This document shows, in pieces, positions 34,713 through 46,987 of a DNA stretch of 64,000 nucleotides. The translations under genes were made by a program, and so were the position numbers. Location: NCBI GenBank assembly GCA_018857735.1, contig JABMCL010003304.1:357501-421500 (forward strand), written 5' to 3'. This stretch comes from Alviniconcha marisindica (Eukaryota > Mollusca > Gastropoda > Provannidae). The notes beneath the pieces were generated by a model, which worked only from the letters and a program-made list of their open reading frames with translations, had not been told where the DNA came from and searched no databases. The number at the start of each line of letters is the position of its first letter. Within the stretch, counting starts at the first letter, position 1.

Positions 34713-35141
34713 CTGAAAAGACAAAAGGATCAAGTTTTAGGCATACATGAAGCAAGCATCTTTAGCTATGGCCACATGCACTTTGCCTAAAAATCAAATC
34801 AGCTGTTCTTAAAGAACAAAACATTAAGTACTTGACTTGCCAGACTCACCAAAAATAGGACAAAGAAAATAACAACACATTCATATTGTATGACAGCTCA
34901 GATTGTGTCACACTCACAGACTGCAAATAAATAGACAACTTCATTGAAACAGGCACCTCCAACTTTAAAGACCTGCTAATTGTCTGGTGTCCCAAACAAA
35001 AAAGCCAGTATGTTTTTTTCCTGCATGCACTCGGCCCTCATAGCAGTTCAAAGCCTTCTGGCACGCTTATTGTATTATTCTCAAGATCAAGGTCCCATCA
35101 TAATTAAATCAAGAAAAATGTGCTACTCTGGCTCTAAAGTG

Positions 35142-35390
35142 CCCCCCCCCCCCCCCCCCCCCCCCATCAACAACAAAAACCACCCCAAAACAACAACCAA
35201 AATCAACAACAAACAAACAAACAAAAATCAACACACACACACACAAAATCAACAAGAACAACCAAAAACAACATCCCACAACCAACTATAAGTACTGTTA
35301 CCCCAACCCCCCAAAACAGCAACAACAACATCACACAAACAACATCAACAAGACCAACAACCAACAAAACAGCCCACAACCAACTAAAGT
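35142..35390. repeat. C24 run followed by CAA-rich low-complexity DNA
   Basis: A 24-base C run (G run in the transcript) followed by about 220 bases built from aac/aaac units. Other long C or G runs are at 6585-6609, 12415-12429, 16523-16550, 17096-17111 and 31397-31411; their exact lengths are doubtful. Confidence 0.9.
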
Positions 35391-35461
35391 ACTGTTAGCC
35401 ACAAGCAGAAGTGACAGGAGGCTATCCTCCAAAGGAACTGGTCAGTGCAGCTGGATCTTAC

Positions 35462-35641
35462 CATTTACCACCAGTGGAATCTGGCACATGGCATCTCCCT
35501 CAGTGTTGACTGCAATGCAGGTGTATGGGCCAGCATCCTGTTTCTCCACGTCCTTGACCTCCAGGCAGTGGGTGTCTTCGTACTTCTCAAAGTGATACAG
35601 CTCTGTGTCCTCCAACACTTGGTCGTTGAACTTCCAAGTCA
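35462..35641 (-). CDS. Exon 14: second half of Ig domain
   Basis: Starts with the C strand (VTWKFNDQVLED), then LEVKDVEKQDAGPYTC and PLVVNG. The F-strand Cys is present while the B-strand Cys of exon 13 is not. Phase 1-1; acceptor gatcag, donor gtaaga. Confidence 0.92.
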
Positions 35642-36172
35642 CTGATCAGATTAAAACACAAAGTTGGCCAAAACTGAGTAACCACTTCAGTACTTTTTTC
35701 ATAAAAGAGTTTTACTGTATATATTTTTATACAAACTAAGTTTGATTTACTGTGCACTTTAAACCCATTGCCATTCCTTCTGATACTTACATAAAGATAT
35801 ATTAGAACAGCTTTACTTTCTAGACAAGACTTGGTTTCAAATAACACATAAACACATGAGAAGCAGTTTAAAAATTTAAAAACACACACACACACACAAA
35901 TAACTACCATCTGCACACAAAACACACAAGCATGCACCCTTATTGAAAAAACAACAACAAACAAAACACAGTCATGTGCTACAGCACAATGAACCACTGG
36001 ACCCCCCAAATCCTCAGAAACAAGCAACAGTATTCACAGAGCGGGTTCCTTTGCATTAACATATGAAATCATAAAATCGGGGTTTGAAACTCTTGCAAGG
36101 ACTGGGGATTCTGCACTGCACTAAATGTACAATATTACACACACAGTGAGTCAGGAGACAGGAGATCCTTAC

Positions 36173-36292
36173 CTGTGGGTTTGGGGACACCCACCACCTT
36201 GACCAGGAACTGAGCGCGGTCATGTTCACGAGCCACGACTTGATGAGGCACCTTGATGAACTCAGGTGGAGAGCCTTTCTCTTCAGAAATTT
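36173..36292 (-). CDS. Exon 13: first half of an Ig domain
   Basis: EISEEKGSPPEFIKVPHQV, then AQFLVKVVGVPKPT, ending just before the C strand. The B-strand Cys position is Val. The donor (gtaagg) is phase 1, two codons before the Trp, a different split point from the phase-2 group nearby. Confidence 0.9.
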
Positions 36293-36784
36293 CTGAAATC
36301 ATTCACCCAGAAACTTTCACACATGTATGCATGACTAACTTGAGGTGGGGGGTGGGGGATGGAGAGGAGAGGGCAGTTGTGGACACAGCAACTTGTATAC
36401 AGTAAGAACCTGTTCTATCACATTTTTCAATGAGAATGTGGGGTCACTTGCCTCTTCACACTTAACAACAACAAAATCACAAAACACCAGTTGTAGTCAT
36501 GTAACTAATTCAGCAAGAATAAATATGGCAGATGGTAAAAACTGGCAGAAAGCAAAGGGGCTTTTTACAGTATATTTAGTGATGGAGAAATAACAGTTGG
36601 AAAAAGAAAGGTGAGGAAGCTTATACCTCTTGACTGATTAAATCAAAATGGAAAACAAAACAGGGTCATAAACAATGGTATGGATTCAAAGGGAGAAAAT
36701 AGCAGGCACCAAAATAAGACAGACTGTAGTCACAACTGATGTCTTTTGAACAGCCATACTCCGCTTTGCACACATCCAACACAC

Positions 36785-37099
36785 CTTCCACAAAGAGTTC
36801 TGCTTTGGTCTTGTCTGAGCCAGCAGGGTTGGTTGCCAGGCAACTGTATGTCCCATCATGCTCTGGCTGCACGTTGGTAATCACCAGCGATGTCTCGCCA
36901 TTGTCTTTGACCTCAATGGTGATCTGCTGGTCGACTGGAATGATTTCTTTGTCGTTCTTAAACCATTTGAATTCAGGGGTAGGAACGCCCGTTGCCTTGC
37001 AGGTGAACGTAACAGTCTTACCGACGGGTGTTTCAACATCTTTGACAGGCACAATGAACTTGGGGGCCTCCATCTTTGGAACTTCTTCCACAGGTTTTT
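36785..37099 (-). CDS. Exon 12: Ig domain with acidic/Pro leader
   Basis: A one-exon Ig with a 15-residue leader (EKPVEEVPKMEAPKFIV). It shows FTCKATGVPTPEFKWFKND and HDGTYSCLATNPAG: both Cys of the canonical disulfide and the Trp are present, making it the most standard I-set domain of this section. Phase 1-1, acceptor cgctgcag, donor gtgtgt. Confidence 0.95.
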
Positions 37100-37615
37100 C
37101 TGCAGCGAAAATGAATAAAGTCAATGTATCAATGTATTGAATACAATGTTTAACTTGTTTAAAAGACATAGTTTTCCTTTTCATTGAAAAGAAACAGTTT
37201 GTCATCTAAAATGCTGAATAGCATACAACAATTTACAATGATATAAGATTAAATTAAAAACAAATATCTGTGTTGCTATAATAATGGTGCAAATATGTTT
37301 AGTCACAAAAGCTCTCAGTTCAAATTTTTAAACAAGCTTAAAAAATACACTTGTCTCTGAAATATAATTTTTAAAATCTCACTCTTTAAAATTACATCAT
37401 ATGATGGATGAACATTTCTGCAACATGCATCTCCTAAAAGCTAATTTTAAAGTAGCTAAAAATAACAACAAACACATAATATTCATGCATACACTCAGTG
37501 GAAGAGGAAGAAACAGAAAATAATACACACATGGTTGAACAGTTCAATCTAGTTCCAGATCATATCTACATGCTCAAAAAGGCCATACACATTATATCCC
37601 ACCTCTTAGAAATTC

Positions 37616-38092
37616 CCCAACATTGCCTTTAAATAGTTCCAATGCCAGTTTGATAGACAATGGTTTGTCTATTTTGTACGTTCAAGGTAGATTATTAGCA
37701 GGTGCATTAACCAAATGTTGCCTTTAAATAGTTCCAATGCCAGTTTGACGGACTATGGTTTGTCTATTTTGTCCTTTCAAGGTAGATCATTAGCTGGTGC
37801 ATTAACTAAATGTTGCCTTTAAATAGTTCCAACGCCAGTTTGATAGACAATGGTTTGTCTATTTTGCCCTTTCAAGGTAGATCATTAACAGGTGCATTAA
37901 CCAAATGTTGCCTTTAAATAGTTCCAATGACAGTTTGAAAGATAATGGTTCTACCTATTTTGTCCTTTCAAGGTAGATCATCAGCTGGTGCATTAACCAA
38001 ATGTTGCTTTTAAATAGTTCCAATGCCTGTTTGAAAGGCAAGGGCCCTATCTGTTTTGTCCTTTCAAGGTAGAGCATTAGCTGGTGCATTCC
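37616..38092. repeat. 95-bp minisatellite, five copies
   Basis: Motif ttgcctttaaatagttccaa recurs at 37623, 37718, 37813, 37908 and 38004 (spacing 95-96). Units contain ggtttgtctattttg and gtagatcattagctggtgca. Entirely intronic (intron 11-12 side of exon 11); no exon similarity seen. Confidence 0.95.
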
Positions 38093-38192
38093 TTACACCT
38101 GTCTCCTCAATACTCTTGACAGTGTGATATGTCCATGGCTTTGCGGCAGCAATTAGTAGTGGCAACAACAAAACAACAGAGTGACTACCTAC

Positions 38193-38433
38193 CTTTGACT
38201 GTGAGCTCGGCAGAGCATGAGGCCTGTCCCATGTCATTGGTGGCGGTGACGGTGTAGGTGCCAACATCCTCAGGGACCACATCACACACCTCCAGGTGGT
38301 GCTGTCCATCCTCCTCAAAGATCATGTAGCGACCCTCATCCTGCAGGGTCTGCCCATTGAAGGTCCATGTCAGCTCAGGGGTAGGCTCCCCTGTCACCTG
38401 GCAGGTGAACTCTGCAGAGGCATCCACCTCCAC
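38193..38433 (-). CDS. Exon 11: rest of Ig domain
   Basis: Begins VEVDASAEFTCQVTG (B strand with Cys), C-strand PELTWTFNGQ and F-strand DVGTYTVTATN, ending LTVKG. The F-strand Cys is replaced by Val. Phase 0 acceptor, phase 1 donor gtaggt. A copy of its first 20 or so bases with the acceptor lies about 200 bp upstream in the intron. Confidence 0.93.
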
Positions 38434-38478
38434 CTGTGAAGTTCAAGGGCAATGGATTATTTTTAATCTTTTTTTTCT

Positions 38479-38539
<61 letters not shown>

Positions 38540-38920
38540 GGTATTCATTAGGACCTACAAGTTGATGACATAATCCCATATGTTTACTGTAATTATCCCC
38601 TATGTAATTTCTTTCGCAGAGGCATCAACCTCCATCTGTGAAGTTCAAAGGCAAGGGGTTATTTCAAATCATTTTTTCTTTTCTTTTTCCAGGTATTCAT
38701 TAGTACCTACTTGTTAATGACATGTTCCCATATATTCACTGTAATTATCCCCTTTGTAACTTTAAAAGGGCACCTGTGAAATTCTAGGGCAAGGGATTAT
38801 TTTTAATTCTCCTCTCTCTCTCCCTCTCTTCCCCCCAGGTATTCATCAGGACCTACTTGCTGATGACATATTCCCATATGTTTAATATCATCTCCTATGT
38901 AACTTCTTCAGAGGTTTGTA
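38415..38920. repeat. About 190-bp tandem repeat, three copies, starting at the 5' edge of exon 11
   Basis: The exon edge gcagaggcatccacctccac with the following ctgtgaagttcaa recurs at about 38618 (gcagaggcatcaacctccat). A third copy starts near 38768 without the exonic part. All share ccaggtattcattaggac-like and gatgacat-like blocks. A (CT)n tract lies in copy 1 (38484-38537). Confidence 0.88.
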
Positions 38921-39395
38921 TTACTGACTATGCATCTCTACCCAACACATTCACGGTGTAGTCAAAATCTGTCCATAACCTTTAATGCAAATAACTGAAT
39001 CATTTATTTTCTGTTTGAAGAAGAAACAAAGAAAGAGCAGAGGAGGGTGCAGGTAGCCTCACAAGTTTTGGTGGGTATATGCGTGTGTCTGTGCTCTTTC
39101 TAAAGAAACAAAAACAAGACAGTTTACCCCTGATTTAATGAGGATGAGATACGTATTGCAGTTGACATCTATTTGTGTCTGTGCACGTATCTGTTTATGT
39201 GAGAAAAGTAAGCTGAATTCTTCTGCTTAAATGAAAGAAGCTAAAAATGAATTCTTCTGTTTAACAAATGAAAGAAGCTGAAAAAGACTGGACTGAATTA
39301 ACACCATTGAACCAACAGAACTGGCAGAGAAGACAGACAAAATTCATTTGAAGAAGGACAGACAATTTTATGAAATGTACCCCCTAAGTGGCCTA

Positions 39396-39629
39396 GCTCT
39401 TACTGTGTTTTGATGATGACAACAAACTGGTGCCTACCCCAAAGACCTCTCTTCTTCCTCCATAGCATCCTAGACATCACTTACAGTCTGTGGTTTGATG
39501 GTAAAAACAAACTCTGATGCCTACCCTGAAGACCTCTCTTCTTCCCTTTAAGTGTCCTAGATGATACTGTCTGTGGTTTGTCCCTGAAGACCTCTCTTCT
39601 TCCCCTTAAGTGTCCCAGATGTTACTCAC
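39396..39629. repeat. Three decayed copies of exon 10 downstream of the real exon
   Basis: Copies near 39405-39462, 39483-39545 and 39560-39605 share gtctgtggtttgatggt, aacaaactctgatgcctac and gaagacctctcttcttcc with exon 10 (39630-39697). The copy nearest the exon is truncated in the middle. Confidence 0.87.
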
Positions 39630-39697
39630 TGTCTGTGGTTTGATGGTGAGAACAAACTCTGGTGCCTGTCCTGAAGGCTTCTCTTCCTCTGCAGGTG
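39630..39697 (-). CDS. Exon 10: short linker and A strand of an Ig domain
   Basis: Only 68 bp: APAEEEKPSGQ linker, then APEFVLTIKPQT, the A strand of the Ig domain completed by exon 11. Phase 1 acceptor (gttcag), phase 0 donor gtgagt. Three decayed copies of this exon lie just downstream in the intron (39396-39605). Confidence 0.88.
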
Positions 39698-39907
39698 CTG
39701 AACAAATGAACAAAAGATCAATCATAAATGTGATGGCCAACAAAGAAAAAACAACTGTAGCCTAAAAAGAAACTAATGTCCCTTTTCAAACATAAACATA
39801 GCAGGCATGCACAGGTACAGTGTGCAGAATAGAAATATAATTTAGTTTTTTGTTTGCATGCATGTGCAGGCACATAAGTGTGTGCACACATGCGCACACA
39901 CAAACAC

Positions 39908-39908
39908 A

Positions 39909-39957
<49 letters not shown>
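39908..39957. repeat. (AC)n microsatellite
   Basis: About 24 AC units in the intron between exons 9 and 10. Confidence 0.97.
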
Positions 39958-39961
<4 letters not shown>

Positions 39962-40164
39962 AAGGGTTCAAATGTACTGGCTGCCTGGTCCTGTTTCAAG
40001 TTGCTCAATATTTACTACACACCTAGTAAATTCCTGATGACTGAATCTTGTTGAAGCAGTAGCAGTGTATAGTCTGCTAATTCTCTGTGTCTTGTTCCTT
40101 TTCCCTTTTCATGCTTAGCTTTGTTGTGCAACTTGATAGCAAACAAAATTTAAGTTATATGACA

Positions 40165-40375
40165 CAGGACTGAATTGCACGAGCGTCATGCGTTTGAGTC
40201 CCTGCAGGAGTGGTGGAAGAATTTTATTCTCCAGGGTCAACTTTCTGTGCTAACTCTCATCTTGGTATTTGTTTCCTCCCTGTGTTATTGCAGTAGCACG
40301 TAACAGATCCAAGTCATCCTGCCAAAAGTGCAGGTGGCAGGTTACAGCTAAACACACATACACCTTACATATGTG
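40165..40375 (+). mobile_element. Possible tRNA-derived SINE
   Basis: Contains gcgtttgagtccctg, similar to a pol III B box, followed by gcacgtaacagatccaag and aaagtgcaggtggcag, a style known from molluscan SINEs. No clear A box or tail is seen, so this is tentative. Confidence 0.4.
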
Positions 40376-40829
40376 GCTCTGAATGAAATGACACTGTAAA
40401 CTGATGTATGGTTGTATGGTGTACACAAAACGTGTGCCAAGATGGCAGTAGCTTCACATGGCACCAGCCATGTAACAACCAAACAGTGCTGTAAGTACAC
40501 CACTTTAGTGGATTTTGATTTTTAAAGTGCTATAAATGGATACAGTCGCTCATTTAGAGTCACATGTGACATGAGCACAGGACGCTCGAGAGCAAAGAAC
40601 AGTGCTGTATAAAAGTGATCAATAATAATAATAATTTGAGCAATGCCTTGGGAGAGTTACTTTTCCCCTTCAATGGCACAGAGAAAGAGAGAGATAACTG
40701 TCTGTCTGTGTGTTTGCTACAATGTATGTTTACTACTTTCATGATTTCACAAGTTATTTTTAGGTTTGTTTATGTACACATCTGTTTCTGCTGCAGCAGT
40801 GTTTCGTTGTTTTAGTGTGCTTTTGTTTG

Positions 40830-40831
<2 letters not shown>

Positions 40832-40917
<86 letters not shown>

Positions 40918-40918
40918 A
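40832..40918. repeat. (GT)n microsatellite
   Basis: About 42 GT units, about 120 bases past the exon 9 donor region in transcript order. Confidence 0.97.
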
Positions 40919-41040
40919 TGCATACATGCATTTTTGTTTGTTTACTGGTAGCGGGTTTTTTGGGTTTTTTTTTTGGTAGTTGCTGTTCTGTAAACTTCAG
41001 TGCCATTAATTTATTAAATAATTTAAAAAACATAACCCAC

Positions 41041-41319
41041 CAGTGACAGTGACTTCGACTGACACGCTGTCCTCGCCTGTCTCATTTTTGACAGTCAGCG
41101 TAATGGTAGCAGTGTCAGACACGTCCGCAGATGGAATTGTCAATGACACTGATGTTGGTGTCTGCTCCAGAATGTGGTGCTCGTCAGTAATCAGTTGCCG
41201 GGACTCAACAGACCAGGTTGGTGTGGGTGTTGGCACACCCTCAATGTCAACTGTGATCTGAATGGTCTCCCCTGGCACTGTATGAATTGGTGTGGGTGTG
41301 GAGACAATTCTTGCTGGCA
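41041..41319 (-). CDS. Exon 9: divergent Ig-like domain without cysteine
   Basis: A phase 1-1 exon of 93 codons: VPARIVSTPTPIHTVPGE, ITVDIEGVPTPTPTWSVES, SVSLTIPSADVSDTATITLTV is the strand pattern (shown in pieces). The C-strand Trp is kept but both canonical Cys positions are replaced and the domain is rich in Thr/Ser/Pro. It sits between two unusually long introns (1.3 and 5.7 kb). Best read as a diverged I-set Ig; an FN3-like fold is less likely because no FN3 Trp/Tyr landmarks are seen. Confidence 0.88.
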
Positions 41320-44300
41320 CTGCAATGGAGAAGGTATTTCTTACTATTCGTCCTGCAGCCTTCACTCTTCTTTTCTTTCTTTTGTTGTTGTTGTTGTTTG
41401 TTGTTTTGTTTTGAACTGATTAAACTTTTCTTTTTTTTACATTTTTCAATTCCCAAAACTGACAAGTCAGGGTAGAAAATGCTTTCTTGCCTGACTTCTG
41501 ATGTGTTTATGAAACACAGTGGAACAATCTCTGGCGGCAAGGTGAGCAACTGCTCAACTGACATGCACCCCAAACTGAAAAATAATCAATCCTCTGTTTT
41601 AGCTACAGATTCTGAGGTGACCTTGAAAATATCTATACAAGCATCCATCTAATATGAACAGGTAAAGTAGTAAGAAAGTATTGGAAACTTCAAACGGTTA
41701 CTTTAAAAAATGCCAATATGTAGTTATTTTTGGGGTGAGCCCAGAAATGCATAAATTATCACTTTTACACATACTTCTGAGACACTGAAAGTTATGCATG
41801 TACCATAGAGCTTGGTTACTGTCATGAGAAATCTGAAAGGCTTTGCTGAAATAGCATCTGAGGCAAAATTTAAACACTGGAATTTGAACTGTCTACATGC
41901 CATGCTTTTTAAGTACATCACATGTGTGATCTTGTCAATGTATATAAACCACGAGTAATAGTTTTGAACTAAATTAGATCACAACTTAGAAGGGGGAGAA
42001 AAAAGAAGAAAAAAGTTCAATTTTTACCTCCCTATGACCTTGAAAATAGGTCAAGTTCACCAATTTGGTGTGGACCAAAACCTTTTTGTCTTAATCAATA
42101 ACAGAAATGGGACATAAAAAGTATCTCTTTAAAGTAGACAACTAAGCCCAGGAGCTGATATGTGAACAATTACATGGTTGAAATGAACCAGTAAAACAAT
42201 CTGCACACCTCTAAAAAAAAGAAAATGAAAACAAAATGCTTGACTTAATTTGTCTTAGGTCTATTCAAGCATAAATGCGTGTATTACAAAAAGAAAAATC
42301 AATCCAACCGATCTCACTGAAGACAAAAATGATTCTGGAAAAAGAAAAAAGAAAAGAAGCCATAATAGATGGGAGACTTCATATACAGAAATAATATATG
42401 AAAATACATGTACCTGTCATTCCGTCCAGTCACCAGAATATCAACTTAAATGTAAATATATGTAGCACAAATTTGAAAGAAAACAACCCTCTTAGTTACT
42501 GAATTTCCTTTTTAAGGATGAATAAAGTATTATTGTATTGTATTGGATTGGATTGTACTGAAGACAAGAAGGGTGCAATAGGGTCTCAAAGGGGGAGGTG
42601 TTGAGAGGTGGGGGGCATGCAATATGCATTTTTATTCAAAACATACAAACAAGTGGAGAGCAGATTCATGGCATTCCACACACTAGAAATAAAAGCATGC
42701 ATCCTTAATAGTGGTGTGAAAAAGAATTAACACTTCTGTAAACAGGGGAACAAAATATTAGTGGAGAAGCGAATGTTAAAAATAATGGAAATGTTATCAT
42801 TTTCAAAGTCAACTGCGAGTGTAATCACAATGAAATTTATACAGAAACAAACATTCCCCCACCCCACCCCACCCCAAAAGTTAGGATCCATCACCTTAAT
42901 AAAGCATATTAATCATGGATATGAAATTTAGAGGTAAGCAGAATGAAAACAGAACCATGTCCTATCACAGTAGCAATACTCACACATTCTTGAAAAAAAG
43001 TTTCATTTTTAAACTTAAACTTGTCAAAATAAAGTCTAAGACTCTTTTACACAAAGAAAATCCAAAACCAGAACAAAAATGAAAGGAATACAAATTTTAA
43101 ACTGCAAAGAAATTACCTTCTCAAATAAGCGAGTCCTGTTGTCATGATTATGTAGATGATTTTCATACTTTCCACTTCAACCAAGACAAATGGTGACTTT
43201 TGTCTTCTAGTCTTGCTTCTTTTTCTTGTTCATTTTATGTACATATGCTTCTATGTGCAAATGTTTGTTTGCTTGTTTGCACTGTCTGCTGTGCATGCCC
43301 ATATTTGAACTTTTACTGATAGAGCATAGACATGCATGTTGTGGTATTAAAATGTCTTTCCTTTTTTTTCTCTCTTTTTTTTTCACTTAATAAATTCACC
43401 CAAAGCAAAACACAGAAACAAAACCTTATTAATTCAATTTTTTTTTATTAAGGCAAAAATCTTTGATAACGCTTGTGTGTAGCAAAAAATATATAGTGAG
43501 AAAAGCTGAAAAGCACACAACTTGTTCAACAGCAATGAAAACTGTGCAAAAAAAGCTCAACAAGACATAAAGTTTAGAGAGAAACATTTTTTTGTCCTTA
43601 CTCTTCAGTTGAAAGTGTAAAAGCTTAAATGGCAGGGTAGAGAAGATGGACTATGAGAAGAAAGGCACGTCAAGTGGAGATGCACCCCAATATACTTGTA
43701 CCATTGAACACACTGTCACATCCTTTCACTTTTGACAAGATCAAATACTCTGCCCCTTCATTGGACATGCATGGAATCTTCCTCAATTTTTGCCATTTTA
43801 ATATCCTGCCAGACTCTTGGAAATGTTAAATACTTTGATGAAAAGAACATATTCTACCTCCCATCCTCTTGAATTTATGTCTCATACTGAGTTATAGCCC
43901 TCAAAATCTTGAGATCTTCAAATGCAGGGGTAGCCAACTTTTATTTGAAGGATTGTGACAAACCAAGGTGTTTCAATGGGGCACGATCTTATATAACAAT
44001 CTCGTGTGTTATACTGAGGTGCAGCTTTGTGGATGGAGAACACAGCTGGTGAGATCAGGCAGGTATCTACAACACAGTTTAAGACCTGTGAACACCGACA
44101 AAACTAAAATCACTGCCAGGAACGACCATTCACTTGGGCGACATGCAAACCATCAGTTTCTCCAGATGGGACCACTCAGTTTACTCAGATGATGTTATGT
44201 CAAAAAGCGGTCCAAAATCTGGTGCATGGTCAACTTTATGAGAGGTCGCTCAAAGCAGGGTGTGTTGTAACAATGAGGACTGACAACTGAACGTGATGAA

Positions 44301-46987
44301 GAAAGCTTTGGATTAATGCTGTATCTGGGGCACAGAGCAATAATAATAATACCGTGCAACATGTTTGGATTTTCTCAAGCATATCAGTCTTTACTTTCTA
44401 TCCAGCCATCTATTTCCAAACCAACTTGCAATAACAGCCTTTTTTTATATTTTTCTTCCTTTTTTGCTTTTTAGCGCTACGATAGCATCAACATGTGCCT
44501 TTCTTAAAACAACAAAGTTCACTGATCAACTGCAAAGAACACTGCTGTGAATAAACTACTACATTACTTACATAATGCAGAAAGCTGCTTTCACTTTCAT
44601 TTTTATTAATATTACTATCCTTATTGTTATTATTGACATGCAATGTTAGCATTTAGTTGTCAAATGCTCAGCAGAATATCCACCTACTAAGCGATCACTG
44701 TGACCTTCACAAATCAAAGATGCCAGTAGGGTACCTTGGTTTACTGCCTCAAAGTGAAATGAATGTCAGTTTTCTCTGAACCATATTTTTCATGATTGTG
44801 TTTTGAACACTTGCACATGATTTGCTATGTTCAGTTTAAACTTTTCATACCTTTCCTCATCACTACATAACACATGTATAGTTACGAAGAACATGCATGG
44901 TAACAGAAATAACATTAATAATGACCCCAAAAATGTAACTTGACAGTTTAAAGACTGGGGTGACACAAATGGTTAATAAAAACTCTGAATTCATCAAAAT
45001 AATGTCATACCCAGCAAATGCATATGTAAGGCTCACTAGAAATTCAGCTACACAAAAAGGTCATGGAACGAAAATATCAAACTGTTCACAGCAAAGTATA
45101 ACTAGGACCTGCTACATATTAGCACATAACTGTGATGGCATTATACAATAATCACACCTTCCTACACTTTTGCTCAGATAAAACGCTATCAACTAATCAC
45201 TCATCAAAATGGAACCACAACCAGTCTATGATGGACTTTTTCTGCCAAAAAACGAAGGACCCATAACAATTATATGCTCGAAAATGCTACGTTAGTTTCA
45301 CACAACTGCATAAAATATTCATCCAACACCATGCAACTTCAACAAAGAAAGTGTTTTTGGTCTTTCCACAATACTGTTCTACAGTTTTAAATGATAAAAA
45401 AAAAAGACTCATGGTTTAAATGTTTAAACATCAGAATTCAAGAAATTCTAAGCACAGCTATATTCCTAAAGCTATGTCAAGAAAAAATATTACAGCTATC
45501 AAATGAAACTGGACAGACACAGACATTACAACATTTTAATTGTTTTGACCACATTTGCGGGGGAAAAATGCTTGCACAAAGAAAAGGTGTGCCTGCAAAT
45601 ATTGTGCAAAAGAAAAGGAAACTGTGTAACACGCCACCCTGATCAAATTATTTTTGATACCCCAAATTTCGAATGATCTAAAATTGGACTTGAACACTCC
45701 AAACATTCCTTCCCACAATGAAATGGAACATATTCTTATGGCAGTTATCACACACTTTTACAGTGTTCAGGCAATACATAGGTAAGATTTTTAATGGAAA
45801 CGTCTTCAATTTACAACTGAGCTATTCACCGAATTCTTGCTCTTGTCCGACAAAAAGTCAGTTGATGTTTATTCATGCAGTACATGCAGCCTCTCATTGT
45901 AACTGAATCCTCAACAAAGGCTTTATTACAACTGCAAATAATTAGAGTGACCACATCCTCAAAGTTGTGGGCAGACAACACAACAAACAATAACAACAAT
46001 CACAAGAAGACTGTAAATAAAATGATAAAAAATCATGTACAACAGTAACATTCCTAATGATCAAGACAAGTCTGAAAGAAACTGTCCAACAACAAAAATC
46101 ATCCAGAACATCATGCAACAACTCAAAACTCACTCCATGCAGGCTTTGAGTTTGAGCAAGGGTGCTCCACAAGGGGTGAAAAGGCACTCAAAGTTACTAA
46201 TGTTCTACATCATTATGGATGATTACAACATTGAGTAAATCTTCAAGCTGACTTTCAGCGACTATAGTAGGGATTAATGCTCCCAGTATGCAAAAAGCAC
46301 TCATTTGTAAGAATGCATACAGGCTATGCTACTAAGTACACAAAACAAGATTACCAAGCTTCTCCGCCCCCTCCCCCTCTTCCTTCCAACGCTACTGTAG
46401 GTCAGAGAACAAAACACTGCCTTTCTCTCTTCCAGGATCACCCTTCATTTAAAAAAAGCCTTTCAAACTGTTTTCTTTTACCTGTGAATGAAAAATGTCC
46501 CTGTTCCATTTCACACACACCCCAACCAAATTATGTTTCATAGCCCACATATGTGAGAGTGATATATGATAGTTAAACCAATGCTAGGAACAATAGGACA
46601 GTGATTTCATAGCCCACATATGTGAGAGTGATATATGATAGTTAAACCAATGCTAGGAACAACAGGACAGTGACAAAGAAGAGACGGGGTTATGCACACA
46701 GAAGAAAGTTAAGCTCTTTTCTTTTCTTTTTAGAATGTGAAGCCCCCAAAGTAGTGGACGATACATAACTGATACAAGAATACGTGGTATATATGGATTT
46801 CTACATTTACAGACGGTAGAGAGTTACACGCACACGCTGCGTCTACAGGGAGTACACCTCTGCTCTGCTGCCGTTACCAGGGCTGCAGGCCTCAGGGCAG
46901 CTTGTATGACACACGTCCACATGCAGAACAACACATGCTGCTCAAGATGAGCATAATACAATCCAGTACAAACAGCAGGCCACCGAC
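41320..46987 (-). other. 5.7-kb intron between exons 8 and 9, largest in window
   Basis: AT-rich and without Ig, FN3 or transposase-like reading on either strand. A gtattattgtattgtattgg tail near 42523 could end a retroelement, caggggtagccaactttt near 43924 resembles a hAT-type terminus, and a 64-bp duplication lies at 46541. Otherwise nothing recognised. Confidence 0.8.
46541..46672. repeat. 64-bp direct repeat, two copies
   Basis: catagcccacatatgtgaga through gctaggaacaa occurs twice, almost identical, 68 bp apart. Confidence 0.93.

Noticed and set aside
37616..38092. CRISPR-like array of regularly spaced repeats
   Set aside because: The units are contiguous 95-bp tandem repeats without distinct spacers, in a eukaryotic intron.
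41320..46987. A nested gene in the largest intron
   Set aside because: Open frames are under 100 codons, AT-rich, and show no domain or codon pattern like the neighbouring exons.
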